Shown piece after piece: positions 35,060 to 43,393 of a DNA stretch of 64,000 nt. Every line of letters starts with the position of its first letter. Position 1 is the stretch's first letter. The translations under genes and the position numbers were made by a program. The notes under the pieces were generated by a model, which worked only from the letters and a program-made list of their open reading frames with translations, did no database searches and was not told where the DNA came from. Origin of the DNA: Hyphomonas jannaschiana VP2 (GTDB lineage: Bacteria > Pseudomonadota > Alphaproteobacteria > Caulobacterales > Hyphomonadaceae); contig NZ_ARYJ01000003.1 in assembly GCF_000685215.1 (NCBI RefSeq), positions 310,001-374,000 on the forward strand, given 5' to 3'.

Positions 35060-36517
35060 TTAAAATGGAAGCTCTTCGGGTTTCATTTGCACGAAGACGC
35101 TCTTTTTCTGTGTGTACGCGTCGAGGACATCCCAGCCGTTTTCACGGCCGATGCCGGACTGTTTGTATCCGCCGAAGGGAATCTGCATCGGCTGGGCCTG
35201 ATATGTGTTGATCCAGAACATGCCGGTCTGCACATTGGCGGCGATGCGGTGGGCGCGTGTCAGGTCTTTCGTGACCACGCCACCTGCCAGGCCATAGTCC
35301 GACTGATTGGCGCGTGTGATGACCTCGTCCTCGGTTTCGAATTTGAGGACGCTCATAACCGGGCCGAAAATCTCTTCACGGACATGTTCCATATCATCCG
35401 TGCAATCTGCGATGACGGTGGGTGCGTAGAAGGCGCCATGCTCGTGACCGGGCACCTCTGCCCGATGCCCTCCGCAAACGACATTCGCGCCGGCTTCGCG
35501 GGCGCGATCGACAAATCCGTTCACCACACCCAGATGGTCCATGGAAATGAGTGAGCCGATCTGCGTTTCGGGATCGGCTGGTGATCCCACTTTCAGCGAT
35601 TTGGTGCGCTTCACAATTTCATCCAGCACGGCGTCATAGATACTGGAATGGATGAACACGCGTGTGCCGTTGGCGCAGATTTCGCCCTGGGTCAGGAAGT
35701 TGGCGTACATGGCGAGCCGGGCGGCATGTTCCGGATCGGCGTCTTCGAAGATAATAAGAGGGGATTTGCCGCCGAGTTCCAGGGAGACCTCTTTGAGGCG
35801 CGGGGAGGCGGCTTCCATGACTTTACGCCCGGTGGGCGCGCTGCCAGTCAGCGAGACCTTTTCGACGGCCGGGTGGGCGGCCAGCGCCGCGCCCGGATTG
35901 CGTTCGCCCTGCAGCACGTTGAACACGCCGGGCGGCATGCCTGCCTCGATATAAATTTCGGCAAGGTGCACAGCATTGATCGGGGTCAGCTCTGACGGCT
36001 TGAAGATCATCGCATTGCCGGCGGCGAGGGCAGGGGCGGACTTCCAGCAGGCGATCTGTAGCGGATAGTTCCATGCACCGATCCCGGCGCATACCCCGAT
36101 CGGTTCGCGGCGTGTGTAGTAGAAGCCGTAGCCGAAATCCTGGTATTCCCCGGCCAGACTGCCGGCCAGATTGGCATAATGCTCAATCGCGTCGGCGCCG
36201 GTCTGAATGTCGACCGCCAGCGCTTCGCCGATTGGCTTGCCCGTATCCTCAACTTCTATGCGTGCCAATTCGTCATTGCGTGCGCGCAGCAGCTGCGCGG
36301 CCTTGCGAAGGATGCGTCCGCGTTCCTCGGCGGGCATGGCGGCCCACACTTTCTGGGCCCTTGTGGCGGATGCGATCGATTCCTCGATCTGCGCCGGGCT
36401 GGCTTCACGGAATTTGCCGATCTCGGCGCCTGTTGCCGGATTACGGCATACGAACTCCGTCTCGCCTTCACCGGCCACACGTTTGCCGTCGATGAACAAG
36501 TCTATGGCGTAGCTCAC
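35060..36517 (-). CDS. Betaine-aldehyde-dehydrogenase-like aldehyde dehydrogenase
   Basis: A 485-residue NAD(P)+-dependent aldehyde dehydrogenase. The catalytic Cys281 is in GEICANGTRVF, the general base Glu248 in SLELGGKS, the oxyanion Asn150 in AWNYP, and the cofactor segment is SLTGSAPTGRKV. The ICANGTRVF stretch and whole-length similarity point to the BetB group, which turns betaine aldehyde into glycine betaine. Nearby GMC oxidase and BetI-like genes support this. Another omega-trimethylamino or amino aldehyde is also possible. It is transcribed with the TonB receptor downstream, from a promoter with a BetI-like operator. Confidence 0.85.
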   Translation of the reverse strand: MSYAIDLFIDGKRVAGEGETEFVCRNPATGAEIGKFREASPAQIEESIASATRAQKVWAAMPAEERGRILRKAAQLLRARNDELARIEVEDTGKPIGEALAVDIQTGADAIEHYANLAGSLAGEYQDFGYGFYYTRREPIGVCAGIGAWNYPLQIACWKSAPALAAGNAMIFKPSELTPINAVHLAEIYIEAGMPPGVFNVLQGERNPGAALAAHPAVEKVSLTGSAPTGRKVMEAASPRLKEVSLELGGKSPLIIFEDADPEHAARLAMYANFLTQGEICANGTRVFIHSSIYDAVLDEIVKRTKSLKVGSPADPETQIGSLISMDHLGVVNGFVDRAREAGANVVCGGHRAEVPGHEHGAFYAPTVIADCTDDMEHVREEIFGPVMSVLKFETEDEVITRANQSDYGLAGGVVTKDLTRAHRIAANVQTGMFWINTYQAQPMQIPFGGYKQSGIGRENGWDVLDAYTQKKSVFVQMKPEELPF

Positions 36518-36571
36518 GTCGCGCTTCCTTTTCCCTTGCGGATATTCGTCTGGTCGACTACCGATACAAAA

Positions 36572-36599
36572 AATAACTGCACGTTCAATTACATTTTGT
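36572..36599. promoter_or_regulatory. Candidate BetI-type operator, BetB / 3-hydroxyisobutyrate dehydrogenase divergent promoter
   Basis: The sequence ACGTTCAATT (36581-36590) resembles the ACGTTCAAT core I recall for E. coli BetI operators. It continues into TTACATTTTGT (36589-36599), an 11-mer repeated exactly at 38925-38935 in front of the tandem TetR genes; CAATTACATTTTGT matches there at 13 of 14 positions. Confidence 0.5.
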
Positions 36600-36685
36600 C
36601 AATTGCGTACGGTCAACCTGCCCTCAGGGGCGTCAATTCGGCGTCTGGCGAGGGTTTTCAGCCGCACGTTCAGGAAAGGGGAATC

Positions 36686-37597
36686 ATGCGTATCGGATTT
36701 ATCGGTCTCGGAAATATGGGTGCAAACATGGCCATGGTGCTGTTGCGCTCAGGTCTGGACCTGAAAGTGCACGACATCGACAAGGCCCGCGCAGCCCAGC
36801 ACATTGATGGCGGGGCCAGATGGGCTGAAACTCCGGCGGAGTGTGCCCGAGATGTTGACATCCTCATTACCTCACTGCCCAAGCCGGATGTGGTCGACCG
36901 CGTCATGCGCGGCGAGAATGGCGTTTTCGAAGGACTCGGTGAAGGCACGATCTGGGTCGATACGACCACCAATGATGCGGGGCTTGTCATCGAGCTGGCT
37001 GAGCAGGCGGCCGCGATGGGGGTGAAGACGGTCGATTCGCCGGTGACCGGGGCCGTCGATGGCGCGCGCCGGGGCGAGCTGACCCTGTTTGCAGGCGGAG
37101 ATGAGGCAGCGCTGGATGTCAGCGAACCCATCCTTGCGCGGATGGGCCGCGTGATACGGTGTGGCAAGCTCGGCACCGGGAATGCCGTGAAACTAGTGAC
37201 CAATTATCTCTGGTTCACGCATGCGGCCGTGATCGGGGAAGGCTTGATGCTGGGCAAGCGTGCAGGCGTTCCGCTGGATGTCCTCTGGGATGCAATCAAG
37301 GACAGTGTCGGTGACAGCTTTGTCGCCAGGCATGACGCCCCGTCGATCTTTGCCGGCCACTATGATCCATCCTTCACGCTGGATCTCTGCCTGAAGGATC
37401 TGCGTTTGTGCGCTGCGCTGGCGGAGCGCGGAAATGTTCCGATCCCGATCGGTTCGCGCGTACGCGAACGTTTCGCGGATGCTGCCGAAGCCTATGGCGG
37501 CGACGTTGGTGAGCTTCATGTTGCCAAGCTGATCGAGGACGCGGTGGGAGAAGACCTGCGCCTGGAGGGTGACTGGCCGCTGCACTGGGAGGCGTGA
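36686..37597 (+). CDS. 3-hydroxyisobutyrate-dehydrogenase-family NAD-binding protein
   Basis: A 303-residue beta-hydroxyacid dehydrogenase. The Rossmann motif GFIGLGNMGANMA starts at residue 4, DSPVTGAVDGA (118-128) is the substrate-binding segment, and catalytic Lys169 is in GNAVKLVTN. ATG at 36686 has AGGAAAGGGG just upstream. The open frame extends far upstream, but that part is antisense to the BetB-like gene and is not real. It would oxidise a 3-hydroxy acid or reduce its semialdehyde. Its shared promoter with the BetB-like gene ties it to the same pathway, possibly for the carbon skeleton left after amine removal. Confidence 0.88.
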   Translation: MRIGFIGLGNMGANMAMVLLRSGLDLKVHDIDKARAAQHIDGGARWAETPAECARDVDILITSLPKPDVVDRVMRGENGVFEGLGEGTIWVDTTTNDAGLVIELAEQAAAMGVKTVDSPVTGAVDGARRGELTLFAGGDEAALDVSEPILARMGRVIRCGKLGTGNAVKLVTNYLWFTHAAVIGEGLMLGKRAGVPLDVLWDAIKDSVGDSFVARHDAPSIFAGHYDPSFTLDLCLKDLRLCAALAERGNVPIPIGSRVRERFADAAEAYGGDVGELHVAKLIEDAVGEDLRLEGDWPLHWEA

Positions 37598-37609
37598 GGC
37601 CTCCCAACG

Positions 37610-38188
37610 CTACGGCTGGAGATGAGATCGCAGGCAACCCTGGGCAATTTCATCTGCCATTTGGGAGGTCAGCTCCGAACCACGCTGGGCGTGGGCGATC
37701 CAGAGCCCGTCCACGATCAGTGAGATTTCCGATACAAACGCCTCGGCGTCTTCCGGCGGCATAAACCTTTTCGCATAGCGGTTCAGGCTGCGCCGCAGCA
37801 GACGGTCGCTGAGGCGTTCGATCCGGGAGAAGCCCGGATTTGACTGGGCATGCGCCCAGAAATGCAGCCAGACCGTGCAGAATTCCGAGTTGAAGAGAGC
37901 TGGTGCAAACTTTGATGAAATGACGCCCTTCAGACGGTCTGTGTCCGTTTGCGCCACGGCGACGGCGCGCTGCTCCTCGGTCAGGACGAGTTTTAACAGG
38001 TGCCGCATCGTGGCTTCGAACAGGTCGTGCTTGTTGTCGAAATGCCGGTAAATGGTTCCGCCTGTCAGACCAGCAACGGCCGCGATCCTCTGAATGGTGG
38101 ATTCGGCGTACCCATACTTGTTCACGCAAATGATCGTCGCTTCGATCAGGCTTTGCTTGCGCAGCAGTTTTTTCTCGGCTCGTCCCAT
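37610..38188 (-). CDS. TetR-family regulator, BetI-like (second of a tandem pair)
   Basis: A 192-residue TetR protein whose full length and C-terminal half (FNSEFCTVWLHFWAHAQSNP, then LIVDGLWIAHAQRG) resemble BetI, the choline-sensing repressor. The helix-turn-helix is at about residues 30-50 (STIQRIAAVAGLTGGTIYRHF). It lies 5 bases downstream of a second BetI-like gene, so both are made together and might form heterodimers. It is convergent with the hydroxyisobutyrate-type dehydrogenase gene. Confidence 0.85.
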   Translation of the reverse strand: MGRAEKKLLRKQSLIEATIICVNKYGYAESTIQRIAAVAGLTGGTIYRHFDNKHDLFEATMRHLLKLVLTEEQRAVAVAQTDTDRLKGVISSKFAPALFNSEFCTVWLHFWAHAQSNPGFSRIERLSDRLLRRSLNRYAKRFMPPEDAEAFVSEISLIVDGLWIAHAQRGSELTSQMADEIAQGCLRSHLQP

Positions 38189-38193
38189 GGCGT

Positions 38194-38799
38194 TCAGCCT
38201 TTAGCCGCAGCAAAGCCAAGGCGCCGCTCCAGATAACCGAAGACGATGGCCTGGGCGGCTTCAGGTGTGACCGCATCATTGTCCTGCGCCTTGCGAATCC
38301 AGAGCCCGTCGACCATGGCGACGAGTTCCTGCACGATCTTTTCCGCATCTTCCCGCACGAGCAGTTTGCTCAGGGCGTCGAGAAGGTTGCGATGAAAACG
38401 CTGGGCGTTGATCCGCTCGAGCCGGGCCAGTTCTTCCGACCGGGCTGTCTCCGACCAGAACTGCAGCCAGACGAAGCAGTTGCGCTGGGTGTAGAGCGGT
38501 TCGGACAGGTTGGCATGGAGGATTGCACGGGCGCGCGCCAGCGGTGTGTCGACCTTTCCGAGTTCGCGAACGAGTGTGTCGCTGATGTCCGACATCAGTT
38601 GCCGCATGACGGCGGCAAACAACTCTTCCTTCGATCCGAAGTGATAGTGGATGTTGCCGGCGGACAGTCCGGCTTCCTCGGCAATCCGCTGGGCGGTGGC
38701 CTCGTGGAACCCGTACTTGTAGATCACCGAAATGGTCGCATCGACCAGATGGCTCTGGCTTTCATTCCGGTGGCGGCGTTGGCGTGGCAGTGTCGTCAT
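38194..38799 (-). CDS. TetR-family regulator, BetI-like (first of a tandem pair)
   Basis: A TetR protein of about 201 residues with its helix-turn-helix at about 34-54 (ATAQRIAEEAGLSAGNIHYHF) and a BetI-like C-terminal part (CFVWLQFWSETARSEEL, VDGLWIRKAQDN). It is clearly related to the gene downstream but not a recent copy. ATG at 38799 has CAGGGG close upstream; ATG at 38829 would add ten residues. It is divergent from the PhyH-GMC-MFS operon across a promoter with an 8-base inverted repeat. Confidence 0.82.
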   Translation of the reverse strand: MTTLPRQRRHRNESQSHLVDATISVIYKYGFHEATAQRIAEEAGLSAGNIHYHFGSKEELFAAVMRQLMSDISDTLVRELGKVDTPLARARAILHANLSEPLYTQRNCFVWLQFWSETARSEELARLERINAQRFHRNLLDALSKLLVREDAEKIVQELVAMVDGLWIRKAQDNDAVTPEAAQAIVFGYLERRLGFAAAKG

Positions 38800-38904
38800 G
38801 ACCCCTGTCTGGCTTAAGGTAGTGTGCATCGTCTCTTGCACAGGTTTTCGTACCGCCAAAGGGAAGTCTGTGCTGTGAGGCCGCTGGAACATACAGCTAA
38901 GCAT

Positions 38905-38935
38905 AAATGTAATTGCTTGACCATTTACATTTTGT
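38905..38935. promoter_or_regulatory. Candidate BetI-type operator, tandem TetR / PhyH divergent promoter
   Basis: A perfect inverted repeat AAATGTAA (38905-38912) and TTACATTT (38925-38932) with a 12-base spacer, followed by TTGT. The right half CATTTACATTTTGT matches 13 of 14 bases of the site at 36586-36599, so the same regulator(s) probably bind both promoters. Confidence 0.55.
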
Positions 38936-38988
38936 GGTGATTTTGCGATTGTGCGTTCTCGTAATGGAAAATGCCGGGAGGGAAACAA

Positions 38989-39822
38989 ATGGGTGCGACC
39001 GTGAAGCAGCTGTCAGGCTCGTCAACTGGTGCCGAAATCAACCAGGCGCTCGAAGAAGATGGCGTCGTCATCGTGAAAGACTTTTTCTCCGGGGACCTGA
39101 TCAAAGCGCTCAACGAGCAGCTTGAACCCTTTGTTGCGGCCAGCCGTCCGCGTGTTCAGAACAATATGTATGACGACTTCCTCGGCGGCTACACCGTACG
39201 TCTTCATGGTATTGCGGCCAAAGCCGACAGTTTCGCGCCCGTGCTCACGGATGTGCGGATTCTGGAGGTCATGGACCAGCAGCTTAAACCGAACTGCACG
39301 GATTATCGTCTCAGCGCAGCCGAGCTGATCGAGATCCGTGGTGGAGAGACGGCCCAGCCGATTCACCGGGATGACGATTCCTGGCCACGAGCGGCTCAAA
39401 GCGCCGCGCCGCTCGTAATCAATGTGATGATCGCACTCAGCGATTACACGGCGGAAAACGGTGCGACGGTGGTCGTGCCTGGCAGCCATAAATGGGACAT
39501 TGACCGCGAGCCCCAGCCGGAGGAAATCACACAGGCGGTAATGTCGCCGGGCTCGGTGGCGATCTTTACCGGTCAGACCCTCCATGGCGGCGGGAAGAAT
39601 GTCAGTGGCGTGCCACGGCGCGGGCTGTCCGTCTCTTATTGCCATGGCTGGCTGGTACCGGTCGAGAACAGCTTTCTGGGTGTTCCTCTGGAAAGAATCC
39701 GTCAGTTGCCGGAACGTGCGCAAAGCCTGCTTGGCTACGACATCTATGACGGCACCAGCCGGGGTGGCGGCGTCATAAACATGTATGAAGTCGGCAGCCC
39801 AAGAGCGATCCTGGACCAGTAG
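38989..39822 (+). CDS. Phytanoyl-CoA dioxygenase (PhyH) family oxygenase
   Basis: A 277-residue Fe(II)/2-oxoglutarate oxygenase. The metal triad is visible as His126 and Asp128 in PIHRDDD and His199 in TLHGGGKN; an arginine at 210-211 would bind 2-oxoglutarate. ATG at 38989 is preceded by GGGAGGGAAACAA, favoured over the in-frame ATG 18 bases earlier. PhyH relatives hydroxylate phytanoyl-CoA, ectoine, aminoethylphosphonate and many others. It is followed 2 bases later by a GMC oxidase gene, so hydroxylation may create the alcohol that the oxidase uses. The substrate is unknown. Confidence 0.87.
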   Translation: MGATVKQLSGSSTGAEINQALEEDGVVIVKDFFSGDLIKALNEQLEPFVAASRPRVQNNMYDDFLGGYTVRLHGIAAKADSFAPVLTDVRILEVMDQQLKPNCTDYRLSAAELIEIRGGETAQPIHRDDDSWPRAAQSAAPLVINVMIALSDYTAENGATVVVPGSHKWDIDREPQPEEITQAVMSPGSVAIFTGQTLHGGGKNVSGVPRRGLSVSYCHGWLVPVENSFLGVPLERIRQLPERAQSLLGYDIYDGTSRGGGVINMYEVGSPRAILDQ

Positions 39823-39824
39823 GA

Positions 39825-41456
39825 ATGGCCGGATCTCCCGAAATCGGAACGGCGGACTATGTGATCGTCGGGGCTGGCTCGGCAGGCTGTGTTCTGGCGA
39901 ACCGCCTGTCGGCTTGCGGCAATCACGATGTGGCCTTGCTGGAATATGGCGGCTCTGACATGGGGCCGTTCATTCAGATGCCGGCTGCATTGTCGTATCC
40001 CATGAACATGAAGCGGTACGACTGGGGGTATCGCAGCCAGCCGGAACCGCATATCGGCGGACGAAGACTGGCGGCACCGCGCGGGAAAGTTCTGGGCGGT
40101 TCATCCTCGATCAACGGGCTGGTCTATATCCGCGGAAATTCCAAGGACTTCGATGCCTGGGAGGCTCAGGGCGCGGCGGGGTGGAGCGGGAAACATGTCG
40201 CCCCGTATTTCCGGCGGCTCGAAAACGTCGAGGGCGCCGATCCGGCCATTCGCGGCACCGAAGGCCCTCTGCACATCACGGTCCCGAAACAGCAACACCC
40301 GCTTGACCAGGCCTTCATGAATGCGGCTCAGGAAGCTGGCTTCAACAGGACCGCGGACTGTAATGGTCTGCATCAGGACGGCTTTGGTCCGATGGATCAG
40401 ACCATCTGGAGAGGCCGGCGCTGGTCCGCCGCAAATGCCTATCTGAAGCCTGCCCGGAATCGGGAGAATCTTAAACTCTACCACGGGCTCGCCTGCCGGG
40501 TCCTCTGGAAGGGCAACAAGGCAATCGGCGTCGAACTGGTCTGCAAGGGAGAGCGCCGTGTGCTCCTCGCACGCAAGGAAGTCGTCCTCAGCGCGTCGGT
40601 ATTTAATTCGGCAAAACTACTCATGCTCTCAGGCATCGGCCCGCAGGACGAACTCAATGCGCATGGCATCGACATGGTCTGCGAGCGTTCCGGTGTGGGC
40701 CAGAACTTGCAGGATCATCTGGAAATCTATCTCCAGTCCCGTTGCACCCGGCCCATCACGCTGCGCCGCTACATGAACCCGGTCAGCAAAGGCCTCGCTA
40801 GCCTGCAATGGTTGCTGACAAAAACCGGCATCGGGGCTAGCAACCATTTCGAGACGGCTGGTTTTGTCCGGCTGGACGACAAGGCGGATTATCCCGACGC
40901 ACAGTATCATTTCCTGCCTGCAGCGATCCGCTATGATGGCAGCCAGCCTGTGCAGGCTCATGGGTTCCAGGCCCATATCGGACCGGGGCGCACGGCGGCG
41001 AGAGGGGCTGTCCGGCTGGCGTCAGCAGACCCGCTGGCCGCCCCGTCCATCCAGTTCAATTACATGTCCAGTGATGCTGACTGGAAAGCCTTCCGCGCCA
41101 GCGTCCGCCTGACGCGGGAGATCTTCTCTCAGCCAGCCCTTAAAGCCTTCAATGGCGGGGAAATTACCCCGGGCCTTGATTGCATGAGCGATGACGACAT
41201 TGATGCCTTCGTCGCGCGGGAAGTTGAGAGCGCCTACCACCCATGCGGTACTTGCCGGATGGGCAGCCCGGATGACCCGGCTGCCGTGGTTGACCCGGAA
41301 TGCCGGGTGATCGGTGTGGAAGGCCTTCGGGTGGTGGATTCCTCCGTGTTCCCCAATATCACCAATGGCAATATCAATGCCCCGACCCTGATGCTGGCGG
41401 AGAAGGCTGCCGACCATATTCTGGGGCGTGAGATTCTGCCGGCGGATGCAGGCTGA
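39825..41456 (+). CDS. GMC-family FAD oxidoreductase, choline-dehydrogenase-like
   Basis: A 543-residue GMC enzyme. The FAD fold VIVGAGSAGCVLANRLS begins at residue 13, LGGSSSINGLVYIRG is the first GMC signature, and the second is near SGIGPQDEL. The C-terminal active site has YHPCGTCRMGS with the conserved His, and the FAD-closing NINAPTLM. It is most like BetA and related alcohol dehydrogenases, which oxidise choline to betaine aldehyde. Here it follows a PhyH gene rather than sitting beside betB, so its alcohol may be another compound. It overlaps the next start by one base. Confidence 0.87.
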   Translation: MAGSPEIGTADYVIVGAGSAGCVLANRLSACGNHDVALLEYGGSDMGPFIQMPAALSYPMNMKRYDWGYRSQPEPHIGGRRLAAPRGKVLGGSSSINGLVYIRGNSKDFDAWEAQGAAGWSGKHVAPYFRRLENVEGADPAIRGTEGPLHITVPKQQHPLDQAFMNAAQEAGFNRTADCNGLHQDGFGPMDQTIWRGRRWSAANAYLKPARNRENLKLYHGLACRVLWKGNKAIGVELVCKGERRVLLARKEVVLSASVFNSAKLLMLSGIGPQDELNAHGIDMVCERSGVGQNLQDHLEIYLQSRCTRPITLRRYMNPVSKGLASLQWLLTKTGIGASNHFETAGFVRLDDKADYPDAQYHFLPAAIRYDGSQPVQAHGFQAHIGPGRTAARGAVRLASADPLAAPSIQFNYMSSDADWKAFRASVRLTREIFSQPALKAFNGGEITPGLDCMSDDDIDAFVAREVESAYHPCGTCRMGSPDDPAAVVDPECRVIGVEGLRVVDSSVFPNITNGNINAPTLMLAEKAADHILGREILPADAG

Positions 41457-42640
41457 TGAACGCGGCTACCGGGAGAGGCGCGCTGCAGCACTCCGGCCCG
41501 GCCCGGGCTGAGGTGCTCGCGGCGATCCTGATCGGTGGCCTCGGCGTCACGCAGGTCGTTGCGATGCCGCTACTGGCGAGCCTGATTGCGGAGGCTTATG
41601 GGGCCGCGGAGATCAATTCAGGCCTGGTCGGGCTTGCCAATCTGCTCGGCACGGCGGCCGGGTCCTTGTGTGTCACGATATGGCTGAAACGTCTGCCGTT
41701 CCGGCTGACGTCCATATCCGCAGCCTTTCTGGCATGTCTGACACAGCTGGGTGTGGCCCTGGTGCCGGACTTCAACAGCGCCGTTCTGATGGAAGCACTT
41801 GCCGGTGTTGGCGCGGGCATCCTGCTTGCACTGTCCGCGGCCATTGTCGGCGCATCGAAGAATGCAGACCGCGGCTTTGCCTTCATCCTGACCCTGCAGG
41901 CCTTGATTGCCGTCATTGTCCTGCTGGCTATTCCCGCGCTCGGCGGGGCGTCTGCGCTCCTGCCTGTCGGTCTGTTCCTGGCGGCGGTTCAGCTGCTGCT
42001 CGTGCCGGCGAGTCTGGCGTTGCGGCAAAGTCCGTTCACGGTCGCACCGGAGGTGCGGACGGTCACAGAGGCGCCGATGCTCCATCCGGACGCGTTGTTG
42101 AAGGCGGCCTCCTATTTCGTCTTTTCAGCCGCAGTGGGGGTGCTTTGGGTCTTCGCGGGTGTGCTGGGGGCGGTAGCCGGACTTTCAGATGGCCCCATTG
42201 GACTGGCCCTGGCCGTCGGGAATATTGCGGCAATCGCCGGATCTCTGCTGGCGGCGCTCATCACTTCCCGGTTTGGACGGATCGGGCCCGTGCTGACGGT
42301 CTGCCTCACAGTTGCCCTGAGTGTGTTTCTGTTTGCGGATGATATGAGCGTGGCACGCTTCTATGCGGCAAGCGGCCTTTTCCTGTTCGCATGGGGTGGA
42401 GGATTACCGTTGATGATGGGGATCGTTTCGGAAGTCGACGCCACGGAACGCGTGACGTCCCTGTTGCCGGTTCTCGCATTTGCCGGCATGGGCATTGGTC
42501 CGGCACTGGTCAGCCTGTTTCCCGAAGCCTATGACCTGTTCTTGCGGGTATCTGTCAGCACCCTGTCCCTGACCGTTCTCTCATTCAGCCTGTTCATCAT
42601 TGCGCACCTGGTCTGGCGCAGGCATCTGCCTCGAAGCTGA
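41456..42640 (+). CDS. MFS transporter
   Basis: A 394-residue membrane protein of about twelve hydrophobic segments, alanine-, leucine- and glycine-rich, of the MFS fold. Helical runs include AAILIGGLGVTQVVAMPLLASLI, split near residue 30, and FLFAWGGGLPLMMG near 320. It is translationally coupled to the GMC gene (ATGA-type overlap) and is the last gene of that operon. No choline-specific BCCT or ABC transporter gene is seen, so this is probably the inner-membrane carrier for the locus; import or export cannot be told. Confidence 0.82.
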   Translation: MNAATGRGALQHSGPARAEVLAAILIGGLGVTQVVAMPLLASLIAEAYGAAEINSGLVGLANLLGTAAGSLCVTIWLKRLPFRLTSISAAFLACLTQLGVALVPDFNSAVLMEALAGVGAGILLALSAAIVGASKNADRGFAFILTLQALIAVIVLLAIPALGGASALLPVGLFLAAVQLLLVPASLALRQSPFTVAPEVRTVTEAPMLHPDALLKAASYFVFSAAVGVLWVFAGVLGAVAGLSDGPIGLALAVGNIAAIAGSLLAALITSRFGRIGPVLTVCLTVALSVFLFADDMSVARFYAASGLFLFAWGGGLPLMMGIVSEVDATERVTSLLPVLAFAGMGIGPALVSLFPEAYDLFLRVSVSTLSLTVLSFSLFIIAHLVWRRHLPRS

Positions 42641-42703
42641 CCTTTAGCAGCCAGCCCGGCCTTGTCTGACGCCGGGCATACCGGATGGCGTTGAGCAGGA
42701 GAA

Positions 42704-42734
42704 CCGGAAACGGCACGCACGGCGCCGTTTCCGG
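42704..42734. terminator. Stem-loop between convergent genes
   Basis: A perfect 11-base-pair stem (CCGGAAACGGC and GCCGTTTCCGG, loop 9) lies between the ends of the MFS and FMN reductase genes. No T-run follows on either strand, so it may end transcription only weakly or stabilise the 3' ends. Confidence 0.5.
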
Positions 42735-42747
42735 ATATTGTTCCAGG

Positions 42748-43293
42748 TCAGATCAGGTCGGCGAAGGCCTTGGCGATCGTCCCCAGGAATTTCCGGGTGT
42801 CTTCCGATTTCACATTGCCGGCATCGTCAAACAGGTTCCACAGATCACCGATATAGGCTTCCGGCTGCTGCAGGACCGGCATGTTCATGAAGACGAGGGA
42901 CTGGCGCAGATGGTGGTTCGCGCCAAAGCCGCCAATTCCGCCGGGTGAAGCGGTGACAATGGCGGCGGGCTTCCCGGCGAAGGCGGCCTGTCCATAGGGG
43001 CGTGATCCGACATCGATGGCGTTTTTCAGGGCGCCGGGCATTGAGCGGTTGTATTCCGGTGTCACGAACAGCACGGCGTCGACTTCGCGGATCTGGTTAC
43101 GGAACCGCGTCCAGGCGGCCGGAGGTGTCTCTGTTTCCAAGTCCTCATTATACATGGCGAGGTCGCCGATTTCGACGAATTCGAAACGGAGGTTTTCCGG
43201 CGCTTCGGCGATGATCGCCTTGGCCAGCTGGCGGGTTTTGGACTCTGCGCGAAGGCTGCCAACAATGACGGCCACTTTCTTTATCGAAGACAT
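42748..43293 (-). CDS. NADPH-dependent FMN reductase / quinone reductase
   Basis: A 181-residue flavodoxin-like flavoprotein of the ChrR/azoreductase group, which reduces quinones, chromate or azo compounds with NAD(P)H. The FMN phosphate loop GSLRAESKTRQL is near residue 12 and the family signature TPEYNRSMPGALKNAID near residue 79. The gene is divergent from a LysR regulator across 100 bases, so the LysR protein probably senses a quinone-type stress and switches it on. Confidence 0.88.
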   Translation of the reverse strand: MSSIKKVAVIVGSLRAESKTRQLAKAIIAEAPENLRFEFVEIGDLAMYNEDLETETPPAAWTRFRNQIREVDAVLFVTPEYNRSMPGALKNAIDVGSRPYGQAAFAGKPAAIVTASPGGIGGFGANHHLRQSLVFMNMPVLQQPEAYIGDLWNLFDDAGNVKSEDTRKFLGTIAKAFADLI

Positions 43294-43393
43294 GATGAGC
43301 TCCTGAATGTTTGGACGTGTGTCTGCTGGCTGAGAGATATGGTCGGCACCCAGCCCCCGGAATGAGAAATGTTTGCCTAGTGGCTATGCGTTT

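Noticed and set aside
36179..36685. Upstream extension of the hydroxyisobutyrate-dehydrogenase-like gene
   Set aside because: The added part is antisense to the BetB-like gene and crosses the divergent promoter; the Rossmann motif begins three residues after the ATG at 36686, which has a good ribosome site.
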